From Conoideocrella luteorostrata (Eukaryota > Ascomycota > Sordariomycetes > Hypocreales > Clavicipitaceae), in the NCBI GenBank assembly GCA_032433595.1, contig JASWJB010000077.1, positions 82,902 to 146,901 of the forward strand: a stretch of 64,000 bases of DNA, read 5' to 3'. Positions 1-12,049 of the stretch are shown piece after piece; the stretch's first letter is position 1, and every line of letters begins with the position of its first letter. Under the pieces are notes generated by a model, which was not told where the DNA came from, searched no databases, and saw nothing but the letters and a program-made list of their open reading frames with translations. Position numbers and translations under genes: made by a program.

Positions 1-587
1 CCTCTGCTTCCGGCCATTTTGTGGAACAAGTGTAATATTTCGGCCGTTGACACCTTGTTCCGCCATGTGCATATCATTTCGGGCCTGCGATTTCGGCTTG
101 GTAAGAGTTCGACGTCGTTGCCGCACTTCACGTGCCCAGCTCCGAAAACGCTTCTCGAACCAATACAAACGCAGGAAAACTACACAGGCATGCATAGTGA
201 TCGGGTTTGAGGTCATGGAAAAAAGATAGATCATGGCCTGTTGAAATCCGTTGAGAAGATTCACGTCGACAGGGTTCAGACCGGCTTGGGTGTTTGCTCC
301 ACTGGCGAACATCAACGCATCAATATATGCCAATTCTCCCTTTCCAGCTATAAACATGGCTACCGAGCAGACAATCGTTGCTCCAATGATCCAAAAGTCT
401 ACAGAATTATACACGGTCAGTAAAAATTTCCCTGCGGCTCTAGAAAATGTAGTCGCTGAGACGTGTGAGCGGGCTTATGATACGTACAATGGACTGTTAT
501 AAAGCTGAAGTGAGGTTTTTTAGAGACGAATGCCGGTTTGGCAGCCTTCAATTGGCCCCAAACATAGGACCGTACTCCTTCCAGCAT
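1..587 (-). CDS. TRK1: TRK-type potassium transporter, N-terminal part (cut by window edge)
   Basis: The reverse strand encodes the start of a Trk/HKT-family K+ uptake protein of the plasma membrane. Exon 1 runs 587 to 488 (33 codons plus one base) and contains PHFSFITVHY. A GTACGT..CTGTAG intron (399-487) with a TTACTGAC branch site follows, and exon 2 runs from 398 past the edge. Codons line up exactly across the splice (T|AC = Tyr). About 165 residues are visible: a first membrane span (about 34-52), then YIDALMFASGANTQAGLN (58-75), which fits the first pore loop, then a second hydrophobic stretch ending in LRLYWFEKRF, the usual fungal TRK sequence, and a basic cytoplasmic region. The rest lies outside the window. 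The upstream gap is unusually long (about 3.8 kb). The family assignment is strong; the exact paralogue is inferred. Confidence 0.85.
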
Positions 588-3500
588 GGTGAGTCAAGGT
601 GTCTGAACTTTGCTATAGAAGCTGGGGATAGTAAAACAAGGATAGGGGGAAAAATATGCGCTGTGGTCGGGCGTATTAAATGAAGTTGGTGGACGGGAGG
701 GCAACAACTGCAGTCTCCTTTAGTGTATAGTATGCCTAAGTCGTGCGGTAGAGTCGGCGCCGATTTGGGTTTTGTTTGGTGGCGTTGGCAGGTAGTGTTT
801 TGTTTGGTGGAAAGCCTGACCGGGATGGGGAGGCTTTGAGTACTGAATCTCGGACCTATCTCAGGCGTGAGTCCAATCGTAGGACCTTATGTGCATAGAA
901 GGGCAAAGCGACATGTTGAGAAGAGCAATGGCGCAATTGCAAACAAGGCGAAAGCAAAATTGATGTCCCTTGGCGTTTGACAATGGGAAGCCTGCCAGGT
1001 CGACCAAATCGGATCGCGAGTGGCTGCAGCGATTCGAGATTCGTATCAAGAGAATTTAAAAACGGAGCCCACGGCGACGGCGGTGCAGGCCACACCCAAC
1101 TCAATTGGCTTGTTGGTAAGTCAGAGAGGGAACAAGGGGGGCGGATGAGGCCAGAGGATTATATAGGAAAGAGCTAAAAAGAGGACAGCGAGTGTGCTCT
1201 TGTCTCGAATCAACGAGGCTCAAACGGGGTTGTTGCTTATCAACAGTGTGGCTTAATTGCGCCTTTTTGGACCTTGTGGATAAACTCTCTGTCAGTATGC
1301 GTTGTTGTACATACGGTGTTCCTTCCTGGTCGAAGAACAAGGTTTATGCAGGCAGGTTGGGTCGAGATCGCGGACGTGAGACCTGCAGAGGCGAAGTGAA
1401 TTCCAGAAGTCGGCAGCGACGTGGCAATCTGCAAGACGACTCGACAGAAAGGCGCAAGGTTCTAAAATCTGCAAGCACAGGTTTCAAAAAAGCGTTATCG
1501 GGGTCGGAAGGCCGGCCAGTGTGATACCAAATAAAGAGACGAGGCCAGGCAAGTTCTGGGTGGAAAGCGAAACAGAAATGTTTTACCAGGAAGTGGAATC
1601 TTCGGCTGAGGTCGACGTAACTCGATGTTTGTAGGGCGCAAGGAGGTAGGTAATTCAGTCGTCTTGAGCCCGGTGCAACGCGGTCAGATAACGATTTATG
1701 GCCGTATCGTCGACGGAAGTGTGTGGTGTTGTTGTTCCGGTGATCCAGACCGAATTCTAGATCTTCAGAGTTTTGGGTGTGTTGTACTTGAGCACAATGG
1801 GTCAGGGTCGCAGTCGTAGGCCAAGCTTGCAGGGTCGCCGGCCGCGGGCCGTCTTGCCAAACCCAGTAACTCCTGTCTGATGAAGGGGTCCAGACACACC
1901 AGCACTGGCCAGCAAGATCAGACACAGAGGTGCAGATAGAAGGCCCCCCGAGGCGTGCGTTGCACGGTGGTGAGGATGATGGCGATGGAGAGATGAAAAG
2001 AGGACGGAAACGACGAGCTCGAGACCAGACGACGTCGTCGGACCGGACGACAATGGCGAGCCAAAATAGCGCTGAAGCCAGCGGCACTGCCGCCACACGG
2101 GGCACGTCTATTCGTGTCTGGCCGGTTGTCTGCGCCTGTCAGTTCGGCACTGGAGTGCTTCCTTGGTGCTTACATCGGTACTCTGTAGCAACTGCGGAGC
2201 GCGCGCCCAGGCTACTACCCCGTAGCTAACTAGCTATTGTACAAAGAGAATTTGGGCCCGCCTCTGAAAACGCCCGGGCTAGCCAGTTTTGGCAGTGACG
2301 AGTGCGCGCTGACTAGGGCGGTTCCGGAGTGAAGTTATTGAAAGCAAGCAAGCCCTTGCGGAAGGAAACCTTGATTCCAAAACCGACCTTGGCGGTTACA
2401 CTGAAGACTGCCAAGCATGGCTGAGCAAGCCTTTTTCCAACCTGCTGTCTGCTCGGCACATCGATCTTGAATGCAACAGTTTTCACTTTAATTTGTTGTT
2501 TGGTTGGAGGACCTCTTATCTCTCTCTCTGTTTCCGAGTTAGCAACGTCAGCGACATGGAGTTTCTATCCCAAACAGCCCCCCGGGAGGGGCGTTTGTGG
2601 CCCAGCATCCTGTACAGACCCTTGTCCATTCATGTCATTTCGCAACCATCCTTGTCATATGCATGTGCGCAGCCCAGGTACGGAGTAACTGTTCTACAGT
2701 AGTACACAGCTAAGCTTTCCGTAGCGTGTTCCAGGCATTTCTTTAATTCAGATTTTTTTTGGTACCGACAACTCCAAGACTACGGAGTACTCCGTATGGA
2801 CTTTCCAAATATTGGGGAGTACAATACTGCAATCTGACCGTGTGCCAGCAGGGTGTCCGTTCCAAAGGTCTGCGCTCGTGGCTTCGTGCATCTCGCCTTG
2901 ATTTGATTGCTTGAGCAGCCGGCGACCACACAATATGGCGGTGTCCTAGACTTGCCGCTGCACACATTCCTCGGTGAGAAACAAAAGGCGGTCGCTGAAT
3001 ACTGGAGAAGATGGGGGCTGGTTTGCTCCATACATCCCTAGTTTTTGCGTCTAATAAGTTCTAGTTCTAGTGTACGGAGTAGGAGTGTCGGTAAATGGGG
3101 CATCGTTGTCATCGTCATTGCTGTTGGTGTCTCCAACCAAATCACCCTTTTTTGATGGCCATTTTATTTCTCTTGGCATCGTCTCTTCCGCGGACGCTAC
3201 TCTTCTCTATGCGGAACGCGTATCGCCGGCTCGATGATCCTTTCCTCTTATCCATCCCGTATGACTGTATCACGGAATCATTGCATCTGCTCGCCCGCGC
3301 TACCCTACCTCAGGCCACGCTACATACAGTTCTAGCAGGACGGGGGGTAACAATAAGCTTCATGGCAAGTTTGTACCGTCAACTGATAATGTGCTCTGCC
3401 GTGTAACCACCATAATGGCTACCTGCAGCCCATTATTAGCCCATTTGTCCTTCGACTTATCCAATCCCAGCCTATAAGCCAGCAGGTCCTACGGAGTACA

Positions 3501-4393
3501 TCATACATCAGAACTAACTTTACGGAGCACTGTTCCCGGTTCCTAGCAATACTGTACGATTGTCGGAGTACGGGACTTTGATTATACGCAGCACCGGGTT
3601 TTGGCGACTAAACCTTCTACGAGACAGTAGTTTATACTGCCTCTTCTACGCTCTTGCATTTTTTTTCCCACTACCATTCATTCCGACTTCATCAAGCATG
3701 GTCCGTCTGACATACTAGTACAATACTTAACGACGGCCCCAGTGAGGACCGTTGCACGCCGTAGATCTCTAGCTGTGGATCATAAACCACGCATCGTTTC
3801 ATGGAGCGGCGCCCAGCGCGTGCTAAATTAGCTGCTGACTGGAACACAGACGCAGCTTGCTATTGGACAAACTATGATGCCACTCTGCTGGAGTACCATT
3901 CACGGTCTGCCCAACACCAACTTCCAGTCCACCAATATCTTCAGATAAATAAGATTTAGCGCATTACGCGCTTTAGTGCCATAGTGTTGATAGATCAACA
4001 ACTCCATGAAGTAGATCCTTGGAATTACGTAAACATAATGACCAAGCATGAGTCGATCGCCAATCATCCACGAGCGGAAGCTATTAGTCCCTCTACAAGC
4101 TGTCTTCACATCTCTACTCTGTAAAAGCGAAGGTAATGGTCAAACATCTACCATGATTTGCAACATATCATCCAGCATGGAGGGTGGGTATGTTTGTTTA
4201 TATTCTTTGTTGGCAATTTCCATAGTAACTCCAATTTATGTTAAGCCCAGTATGCAACGCCGTGATTGTAATCAATATGCTTCAAACGCTGGAACGGCAT
4301 CCCTGATGTATCAATGACCTTCTAATTGTCCCTCAACATGACCCATGCAATTTTAAACTCGCAGAGACTGATTTGTTCACCATCATTATGCGC
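588..4393. other. Long intergenic region upstream of the TRK gene; no convincing gene
   Basis: About 3.8 kb lies between the TRK start and the 3' end of the helicase gene. The longest open frames (for example a 253-codon one on the minus strand, 1344-2105) are rich in Ser, Arg and Pro, show no domain I recognise, and overlap open frames on the other strand, as expected in GC-rich leader DNA. The stretch holds a perfect 16-bp palindrome TACGGAGTACTCCGTA at 2781-2796 and several half-copies (about 2677, 3073, 3489, 3564). It probably carries the TRK promoter and leader. A long non-coding transcript cannot be excluded from sequence alone. Confidence 0.5.
2781..2796. repeat. Perfect palindrome TACGGAGTACTCCGTA
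   Basis: This 16-bp perfect inverted repeat recurs intact at 63489-63504. Partial copies (TACGGAGTA or TACTCCGTA) lie near 2677, 3073, 3489, 21700-21715 and 22205. All copies are outside genes. I recall such motifs as common intergenic repeats in several filamentous ascomycetes; what they do is unknown to me. Confidence 0.7.
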
Positions 4394-6874
4394 TTATGCG
4401 GCAGCCCGTCTGGCATTTTCGCGACCAATCTTCTTGAAAAAGGCGTGGCTTTCCTTCTTGCCTTTGCCCTTTCTGAGGCCCTGGTTGACCCTCTTGTTCT
4501 GTTCAATGTATGCCATGTCTTGGCCACCACTCAGTTCCCCTAGCGTGCCCGCTGTCCTGCGAGCGCCCTTCTTCTTCTTGCGACCCATTGCACCGCTATG
4601 GAAGAGGTCATCTGTGATATCTTCATCCTCCATAGACTCATTCTCTACTAGGACCTTTTGCAGCAGTTCGCGTCGCTCACCGGCGGTTGCAAATGCTAGC
4701 CCTGGGGTCTTTTCAATGTTGGCCAGCTGTGTAATGACTTTAAAGGCATATCCTTGGTCGACAAGGAATGCCTGTCTCTTTGACGAAAAGTACATTTCTT
4801 GTGTGTCCTTCGACACCAAAGAGTAGAAGAATGCATTGAAGCCTTCGTCATTTCGACGCTTGGCTCGGAGTATACGCCCCAGGCGCTGAGCTTCTTGACG
4901 ACGTGAACCGTAATGTGATGAAATCTGGATGAGACAGGTAGCCTCCGGCAAGTCAAGTGAAGTGTCTCCGATTTTGGAAAGGAAGAGTGTGTTGACCAGA
5001 GGATTGTGCTGAAAGTTCTCAAGGACCTTCAGGCGTTCGGCCTGGCCGGTTCCGCCATAAATGAAGGCCTTGCCTAGCTTGAGAGCGTAAGCTTTCAGAG
5101 CATACACATTGTCAGAAAACACAATAATCTTATCTCCCCTAGCCTCGTGGTAATTGATGAGGTATTGGCAGGCCTGGAACTTTCGAGGATTCATAATGTA
5201 TAATAAATTCTTCTTCCTTGAAGGTGCCCGCAGATATTCATCATAGAACTCGGTGGGCATGGGGCACCAGACCTCGGCACACTGTACTCGAGCAATATGG
5301 CCTTGTTTAGACAACTCCATCCAGTTAGCCTCAAAAAGCTTTGGGCCGATCAAAAAGTTCAAGTCGGAGATCTTGTCATCTTCTCGAAGTAGTGTAGCTG
5401 TAAGACCCAGCTTGGAGTGAGTCTTAATGGATGATGTGACCTTTCGGAAAATGTTGGCCGGGACAACATGCACTTCATCCAAGAGCATTAGACCCCATTC
5501 CCGCCCGGTGAGGAACTTCATCATCTTGTCTGCATCATATGATCGAGCCCGAGACTGTGTGACCATGGAGTAGGTGGTCACGATGATGCCAGTGCTTCCT
5601 GTGAAAACTGAACCCTTTGAATCTGATGTGAAAGCGACAATATCATCAGGGTTGATGTTGGACCACTTCAAGAACTCGTTCCTCCACTGTACAACTGACA
5701 TGGAGCTAGTGCAGAGCACAATAACGCCCTTTTTGATTGTGCAAGCGGCGGTGATGCCAACAAGTGTCTTACCGGCACCGCACGGCAAGACGATCAACCC
5801 ACTCTTGGCTCGACCGTTACCGAACATCTTACTCAGACTCTTTTCCTGATATGGCCGGATGGAGGTGCCAGGCTTGAGATCAATTTCCAAGTTTGAATTA
5901 ACCTCGTCCCTACGGAAATCATATTCCTCCAGGACGGGATAACCCAGATTCAAGCATTCTTTCTGTACCGTCTCGACGTCTTTGTCAGCAATCTCAAACG
6001 AGTGCGTAACTTCTTGATCATCATCGTCTTCCTCATTAAGTGTAGCCATGACGTCGCCTTCATTTATTGCTTGCCCGTTTGATTGGTCGCCACCCTGTTG
6101 CAACCCGTTGGCTTGCTTGACGCCAGCTGCGTTTTTAGTACCAGGAATGACCAAACCGCCGATCTTGGGAGCAGCAGAAGTGGTGATCTCCTCGGTACCC
6201 TGAACACGAAGCGGTCCAATCTTGGGATTTTTGAGTAACATTTGCAACATTTCTGGGTCGGGACTTTCCACGTAGTACTTGGTATTTTTCAAGACCAGCT
6301 TGACTTTACCATAGCTTTGTGTGCAACTTGTGATGAAGTTTCGAATTTCATCAGGCAAAGGTGTTTTGAGAAATCTTTCTAGGGTATTGATGATGTCGGA
6401 AGGAGACAGACCGACTGAGATGGCAGCATACAGACTATGAGTCGTAAGTGCGTACTCATGCATGAAACTTGGACGTGACAGTGGTTCGGCGATGGTGATC
6501 AGGAAATCCTGCGCTTGCTCCGCCAGCGGGTTGAAACTTTCGAGGATGATTCTGCCTTTTTGCGGATCAATCCAGAGCGGACGGTTATGGTGGTCTTTTT
6601 TCAGGTCCAAGTACGAGAAATCATGGTCACCAAAGATATGTGGCAATGGCTCCCGGATCGTGTGTTTCTTCTGAAACCGATCTAGTGAAAAACGATCGAT
6701 GTTTTTATCAATGTCACGCTCAAGAACCTCGTCGACAGGCCCGTCGTCTTCCTCCACTTCATCATTGCTGTCAAGACTACGAGGCGTAGCTGCGCCAGGC
6801 GTGGACATGCGTGAGGACCTCCCAATTTTGGAACCGCCCTGCACGGCGACATCCGCCTTTCGCTTTGGAGGCAT
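4394..6874 (-). CDS. SSL2: DNA repair helicase XPB/Ssl2, TFIIH subunit
   Basis: This is the 3'-to-5' DNA translocase of TFIIH. It opens promoters for RNA polymerase II and unwinds DNA in nucleotide excision repair, in the nucleus. The gene is a single exon of 826 aa. The ATG at 6874 (MPPKRKAD) is chosen because the 59 codons upstream look like leader sequence and a basic start is usual for the family. Visible in order: an acidic and Ser-rich N-terminus (about 30-50), the XPB N-terminal domain, Walker A PCGAGKT (364-370), DEVH box (466-469), TAT motif (492-494), the XPB-specific RED motif in LREDDK (about 497-499) and helicase motif [10 protein letters not shown] (663-670). A basic C-terminal tail (KKKKGARR) resembles orthologues. 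Length and motifs are complete and I see no break. A constitutive housekeeping role is expected. Confidence 0.97.
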   Translation of the reverse strand: MPPKRKADVAVQGGSKIGRSSRMSTPGAATPRSLDSNDEVEEDDGPVDEVLERDIDKNIDRFSLDRFQKKHTIREPLPHIFGDHDFSYLDLKKDHHNRPLWIDPQKGRIILESFNPLAEQAQDFLITIAEPLSRPSFMHEYALTTHSLYAAISVGLSPSDIINTLERFLKTPLPDEIRNFITSCTQSYGKVKLVLKNTKYYVESPDPEMLQMLLKNPKIGPLRVQGTEEITTSAAPKIGGLVIPGTKNAAGVKQANGLQQGGDQSNGQAINEGDVMATLNEEDDDDQEVTHSFEIADKDVETVQKECLNLGYPVLEEYDFRRDEVNSNLEIDLKPGTSIRPYQEKSLSKMFGNGRAKSGLIVLPCGAGKTLVGITAACTIKKGVIVLCTSSMSVVQWRNEFLKWSNINPDDIVAFTSDSKGSVFTGSTGIIVTTYSMVTQSRARSYDADKMMKFLTGREWGLMLLDEVHVVPANIFRKVTSSIKTHSKLGLTATLLREDDKISDLNFLIGPKLFEANWMELSKQGHIARVQCAEVWCPMPTEFYDEYLRAPSRKKNLLYIMNPRKFQACQYLINYHEARGDKIIVFSDNVYALKAYALKLGKAFIYGGTGQAERLKVLENFQHNPLVNTLFLSKIGDTSLDLPEATCLIQISSHYGSRRQEAQRLGRILRAKRRNDEGFNAFFYSLVSKDTQEMYFSSKRQAFLVDQGYAFKVITQLANIEKTPGLAFATAGERRELLQKVLVENESMEDEDITDDLFHSGAMGRKKKKGARRTAGTLGELSGGQDMAYIEQNKRVNQGLRKGKGKKESHAFFKKIGRENARRAAA

Positions 6875-7808
6875 GGGGTTCTGCGTCACTTTGGCAGCTT
6901 GCGGAATGAAATGAGTGACGTTGTGGGCAGTTGATGAAGATGAGAGTGGTTGAAGAAAGGCGAGAGGCTGAGTCGTGAATGGATGATATAGTTGTTGCCT
7001 GCCCAAGTATCCTCCCACTAAATCACACGTCACGTGCAGACAAAGTTTCATACCGCATTACACTTTCTTCCCTCTCAGACGTGTTAAGCTTATCGCATGC
7101 ATCTTTTGGCTCCGGCTTCCAGACTACGGTAAAGGATCAGTCTATCAAATTTCATAAGCAGTATCACAACAAAATTTGGTAGCGACATACGCGCATGCTG
7201 GAGTATGTATGTCAATATGACGGCTGTATTGTGACGGCCAATCGTACAGCGTACCGCCACCCAAGAAAAGAACTCTGCTAATTTACACCAAAAATAAGCC
7301 GTTGATACGGTAAACGATGCTTCATTTGGTATGTAATACTGTGACACTGTGCTCTATTGGTGTGCAGTACAGTAAATCGCACCACCTCCGTGACGTCGGC
7401 ATTAAATAAACACTCCCACTGCAGGTATAATTTAGAATCTTAATGCTTTGTTTTACCTCAGATTTATTAAGTATTCGTGGCTTCGTATTGTATTCCGATT
7501 ACAAAAACAAACAGATGAACCGAGTGACTTTAATTTCTATGTGTCTAGCTGCTAAAATAAAAGTCTCATTCCCTTTCTTTGCATAGTAGCGAACCTGTCG
7601 TCTAGTCAGAGTGCCATAGGCAGCTGCGAACATACCTAAGTGTGAACCCCACCGTGATCCGGTACCTCCCAGCAGCAACAGGCAGCCCCGCCAAAACCCA
7701 AACACAGGCGGTCACTTTATTCAGCATCAGCCAAGCGCCGGCAACTCCAACGCCACCATTCTTCTCATTATATCGCCAGGCATAGGCACAGCTAAATAAG
7801 AGATCATC
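6875..7808. other. Intergenic region between divergent helicase and CHY zinc-finger genes
   Basis: About 0.93 kb separates the two divergent starts, so it should contain both promoters. Open frames here are short and lack recognisable content. Poly-A/T rich segments lie around 7380-7500. I see no repeat or RNA gene. Confidence 0.5.
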
Positions 7809-8299
7809 ATGTGGTAAGAAACAACACCATCTGACCTTGTTCTTCAATTTTTAACACAATAATAGCAAACATATTCTCAACGCACAAGTCTCCATCCGGT
7901 CGCCATGCTGTTCGTCCACCCCCCTTTCCCCTGCTGCGAAAAGGAACGAAACAACTGACACATCGATGGTAACCTTCAGGCCGGAAATGGTTCGACTGCG
8001 CCGAATGCCACAGCGAGCAAGAAAAGCACCCACTGCTTCAGAGCCTCGAAATGGTGTTCGCCTGCAAAAAGTGCAAGAAATGCTTCCGCAAGGATGCCCA
8101 AGAGTTCGAGGAGAGCGACGAGTACTGCCCGCATTGCGATAACCACTTTGTCATCGAAGCCAAGACCCCGAAGGCTGCGCTCTCTGTGGAAAGCGAAGAC
8201 GTGAGAGTGAATAATAAGATGCTCAAGGATGAGCGTGTGAGGCAACAAGGATACCGAACCATGTTCGACCCAGACGAGGATGCGGATAGGCTAGGTTAA
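7809..8299 (+). CDS. Small CHY-type zinc-finger protein (122 aa, three exons)
   Basis: Rebuilt as exons 7809-7813, 7866-7909 and 7980-8299. The first coding exon is only five bases (ATG TG). Introns are 7814-7865 (GTAAGA..AATAG) and 7910-7979 (GTTCGT..TTCAG, with an AACTGAC branch site). Splicing gives a continuous 122-aa protein starting MCKHILNAQVSIRSPCC and ending DADRLG. Zinc ligands are visible in the CHY pattern: C2, H4, C16, C17, C23, C26, H27, H33, C45, C48, C66, C69, H72. Starting instead at the internal ATG (8051) would leave 82 aa and lose half of the zinc sites, which is why the spliced form is preferred. CHY fingers occur in yeast Hot13, a mitochondrial intermembrane-space factor, and in RING ubiquitin ligases. 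Family membership is secure; a Hot13-like role is only inferred. Confidence 0.85.
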
Positions 8300-8542
8300 A
8301 TGATACTGCCGGCGGCATTTGATTTCAGGCGGTAAAGGACGGAAAAGCCCTGGCGTTAGCATGTCTGGTTGATTTCACACAATTCAAAAGAGTAGCACCA
8401 TGTATACAATTGGAGGAAACGAGCTGCGCTTGAACCATGTAGATGTTGATACAATGGCATTGCATCGAACTAGTTGCAATACCGCTAAAAACGGATGTTA
8501 TTTCTTCTACAAATGTATAAACCTTTGTTACGCCCTCTGCCA

Positions 8543-9606
8543 TTATTCAGCGGCAGAGTCGTCTGGTCCCCTCGTAAGAATGGCCGTGTTACCTTGCCCA
8601 GGCGTCCTGCCAGTCTTCTTCTTGGCCGCTTCTTCTTGCTTCTCCTGCTCAATCTCCTTTACATATCCCTCGATCTCGTCGGTTGGCAGAATTTCCATAG
8701 CAAGGCCTGGAGCCATAAGGGCGATTTCGATGTTCTTCGCGCCAGTCTGCACCACCTCGAGAAGAGACTTAATAGCCAGCCGGATGGTCGTCTCACGATC
8801 CATATCTTCCTTGTAGTTGCGTTCAAGAAACTCTCGGACCGTTTTGCTGGATCGACCGATGGCGTTCGCTTTCCTACACACAATGTAAGGCCAAATTGAA
8901 ATAAAAAAAAAGATAGAGAGCACTGCCTGAAATTTACATACCATGCCGAGTAGATGCCAGATGGCTCAGTCTGGAACAATCTGGGGACCTTGCTGCCAGG
9001 GTCGAAGCCAACCACCAGAGTACTAATGCCGAATGGTCGCACGCCACCAGCCTGAGTGTAGCGCTGCTGCACTCCAGCAACGTACTTGGTAATATAGTCA
9101 ATAGTGACAGGATCTTCCACTGAGAGACGATGAGATTGAGCTTCTAGTCGAGCTTTGTCGACGAGGATTCGGGCGTCGGCGTTGAGGCCAGCAAACGCTA
9201 AAGCGGTATGGGTGTCGAGGAGTTGGATCTTGGAGGGGGTGATTCGAGTGTCTTGCAGCTTCATCGCTGATCGCTTCTCGCATCCGAGAACAACCACGTC
9301 CTTGCCTTTGACGCCAACAGCGCAAGTTCCTAACACCAACTTGTCAGAGAAACGTGTCAAGCAGTGGCTGGCTTGCCCAGCGAGCGATCAACTCAACTCA
9401 CCCCTCTTGACTGCTTCGCCGGCATATTCAACCTGGAAGACATGTCCATCCGGACTATTAGAAGTTAGATGAGAGCTCGAGAATTGGTAGGGCAGCGGAA
9501 GCATCGAACCTGAAGACTGTGGGACGAGATGTTGGTCAGTAGATGCAGACGAGGTGGCAGACCGTGACAACTTACCAGAGAGAGCTCTGTCGTAGCCGGA
9601 AGCCAT
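8543..9606 (-). CDS. PRE6: 20S proteasome subunit alpha type-4
   Basis: This is a structural alpha-ring subunit of the 20S proteasome, in cytosol and nucleus. It has five exons on the minus strand: 9576-9606, 9510-9516, 9402-9454, 8942-9329 and 8543-8873, giving 269 aa. The start [10 protein letters not shown] and the segment [21 protein letters not shown] form the alpha-subunit N-terminal signature that gates the pore. Exon 2 is a 7-nt micro-exon (TCTTCAG): it supplies the bases for Val-Phe-Ser, and without it the signature is broken. Later motifs include [22 protein letters not shown] and [15 protein letters not shown], which match alpha-4. The C-terminus is longer than in yeast, with a charged EIEQEKQEE coiled tail and an extra GPDDSAAE end. 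Everything is intact. The next gene (CHY finger) is convergent, about 240 bp away. Confidence 0.95.
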
Positions 9607-10126
9607 TGTTACAAATTTAATTCAATTGTTGCGCTGTTCTGTCAAGTCTATGCGCCTCCTATACGGGATACAGAACAGAAGTGCAATCGGGCAAATTCGG
9701 CAGAAGAAGCAGCTTGAGTTGACGAATGAGGCGTCACTGTGATGAGGTATGCAGGTTCGGAGGGAGAGCTTCGTCAGACTGGCAGCCTGCCCGCGGTAGG
9801 CTGGTTGGCTGGCTGTCTGGCGGCTGGGTCCTACGGGCTGGAGCTTTCCCGTGCACCAGCGTTCCGTGGACGGATTAACATGAATGCGGGTGACATACAG
9901 TGTAAATTGGGCACAATAGCCGATAAGCGCACAGTACTGAGTGTCACGCTAATAAGGTTTACTCCGCCGCTAGTCCGTATGAAATCGCAACTCAAGATGC
10001 GACGCACCCTACACAAACCAATTGGTGATTAACAACATTTTGAGCCAGACTAAAAAATCATCAAATCTCTCAAAATTTGGAATTTACTCTAGCTCGAGCC
10101 TATTCGTTCTAACAATCTTACAGCAG
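9607..10126. other. Intergenic region, proteasome promoter and NmrA-like 3' flank
   Basis: About 520 bp. It should hold the proteasome subunit promoter and the 3' end of the NmrA-like gene. I see a GC-rich stretch at 9780-9860 and no recognisable open frame, repeat or RNA gene. Confidence 0.45.
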
Positions 10127-11426
10127 CTACACACTTCCTCCGTTGCCCTGCCATTTCTGAACAAAGTCTTTGACTGAAGTGAAGCGATGATCTGGCAGCA
10201 GTTGATTCCACTCGTCCGAAACGCTCCAAACTCCATTTGCCATTGAGACCAAAGCTCCAATCGTAACCATCTTAGAAAAGGCTACGATTTGATCCTTCGG
10301 AACAGACGGCATTGTAAGGAGAGAGTAGTTTTCAGTCTTCAGCTCCCCTGCAACCAGATCTTCCATCTTTAGCCACTCAATCGTGACTGGCCGGCCTGCA
10401 GTTCAGCGTCAGTCACAAGGAGCCATTTCGTTTGGTTTCGTTTCTTTAGAGAGCAGGACTTACCAATGACCTGTTCTGCAATTTTGAGAAGCTCCCCAAC
10501 AGTGATATCGTCTCCACGGATACCCCCCGCTGTCGGCCAAACTCCTTCGTAGTCAACAGCACGGGCAACAATGCTGGCAATGTCTTGGACTGTGGTGAAA
10601 GTCACTCGGGCGTCCAGGGAGCCTTCTACCACAAGAGCTCGCCCTTCCTCGAAATTTAGCTGAACCGGGTCCGTCGATATGTACTTGGCGCTCTTCTGCG
10701 GGTGGGCAAGGTAATTCATAAATGCACCGGGCTGGAACTTTGTATACTCGATGACCTTTGGTCTATTAGCCTTTTAGGGTTCCACTTGGCTGTCACTGAG
10801 ATGCTCTACCTTTCCTTCTTGGTTGATACTTTCCAAATAATTGCTGATTTCACCTTTGCCGGCGTACCACGGCATTGGGTCGATGGCCATCTGCACCTTG
10901 TCTCCTCTGACTTTTAGTCAGTATAGGTTTGATTATAAGGAAACTGCCCCTGAATATCCTCTCACCTTGACCACTCTGATGGAGCGTAACGTCTGACGCC
11001 AGCCTCGATAGCAGCGTCGATAAGTCGCTTCTGGGTCTCACTGCCTGCATCGTGGTGTACCGCAAAGAAGCATAACACTGTATGCGCACCTTGAAGTATA
11101 CGGACCAGTTCGTCTTTTCCCTCGTAGTTTGTCCGCACCCATCGTACACCGGGAAGAGTAGGAAGATCTATAGGATCCTACTCAGCAACTGATTAGTGCT
11201 TAAAGCTCAAGCTGCTAATAAAAACAACAACATCAATACTTACCTTCCGAACGAGTGCGATAATGTCGTGCTTCCCCGAGGCGGCCAGCACATCCATTAC
11301 TTCTCTCGCCAACTCTAATAGACAAGAATATATCAGTATTGTTCTTTTAACTCGCAGAATATTAGTGTGTGTAGCTCTTTCTACAGACTCACCGCTCGTG
11401 GCTCCCGCAATTGCAATTTTGACCAT
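10127..11426 (-). CDS. NmrA-like / isoflavone-reductase-like NAD(P)-binding protein
   Basis: Six exons on the minus strand (11393-11426, 11244-11314, 10966-11177, 10810-10906, 10464-10755, 10127-10395) give 324 aa with codons intact across all five introns. The N-terminus MVKIAIAGATSELAREVMDV is a Rossmann fold start with a GATS-type dinucleotide loop, followed by ALVRKD. The middle has GVRRYAPSEW and PMPWYAGKGE, then FQPGAFMNYLAHP. These match fungal NmrA-like (PF05368) proteins. The family contains both reductases and non-catalytic NAD(P)-sensing regulators such as NmrA, and I cannot tell which this is. It is divergent from the bZIP gene with about 620 bp between starts, so the two may share control sequences. 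Confidence 0.85.
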
Positions 11427-12049
11427 TTTGATCCGGGTATCCTATATGTCAAAGAAGAGAAGAGGGGTTTAAATACTGCTGTGTTTCTTACCTCATTTTG
11501 GCTTCGGCTTCAGGGTATCGCGTGTTTTTATATTTCGACGACCCGTGCTGCCACTCAGATGCTACGACGGGGCAGTAAGATGCCTTCTAGGCCGACCGTA
11601 ACCTAGGCACCAAATTCAAACCGTACAGAAGAGCACGCCTCATAGTTTGGCCTGTTTCCCTTCTCACCCTTGCGTGCACACATCTTCGCATCCGCCAGTT
11701 GCGGAGACGGCTCCTGCGGAGTTGCGGCGGCCAGCCATGCGGACTCTACAGTCTGACCAAACGGACTTAGCTGAATTACCTATACGTCCAGGTAGTAATA
11801 TTATGAGGATGGGTCGCAACGTAATTTTGTTGGCTTCCATCTCGGGTTGTTTATGCTCGCGGAGAGATGTAAGAGCCGAGTTACGTGATCGGGGGAACCC
11901 GTCTTACGACGGCACGCACCGCATCAAAAGGGAATTGACATCCGGCGCGACAAACTCAACGACATTTCATCATCCGGATCATCCACAACTTCCCCCCAAA
12001 AAATCACGTAACTGGGAATTTGCTCTAAAGACAAGGGCGGTTTACAAAT
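11427..12049. promoter_or_regulatory. Shared divergent promoter region, NmrA-like / bZIP genes
   Basis: About 620 bp between two divergent start codons. An open frame crosses it (11647-12099, +) but has no recognisable domain and overlaps the bZIP first exon in another frame. I treat the segment as promoter and leaders. No specific operator could be assigned. Confidence 0.4.

Noticed and set aside
1344..2105. 253-codon minus-strand open frame upstream of the TRK gene
   Set aside because: No recognisable domain, low-complexity Ser/Arg/Pro composition, and equally long frames overlap on the other strand. It is better explained as GC-rich leader or promoter DNA.
4326..4826. 166-codon plus-strand frame opposite the XPB gene
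   Set aside because: It lies antisense to the conserved helicase coding sequence and has no homology-like features.
8051..8299. Separate 82-aa zinc-ribbon gene starting at 8051
   Set aside because: Two upstream exons with good splice sites extend the protein with matching CHY zinc ligands, so 8051 is an internal methionine.
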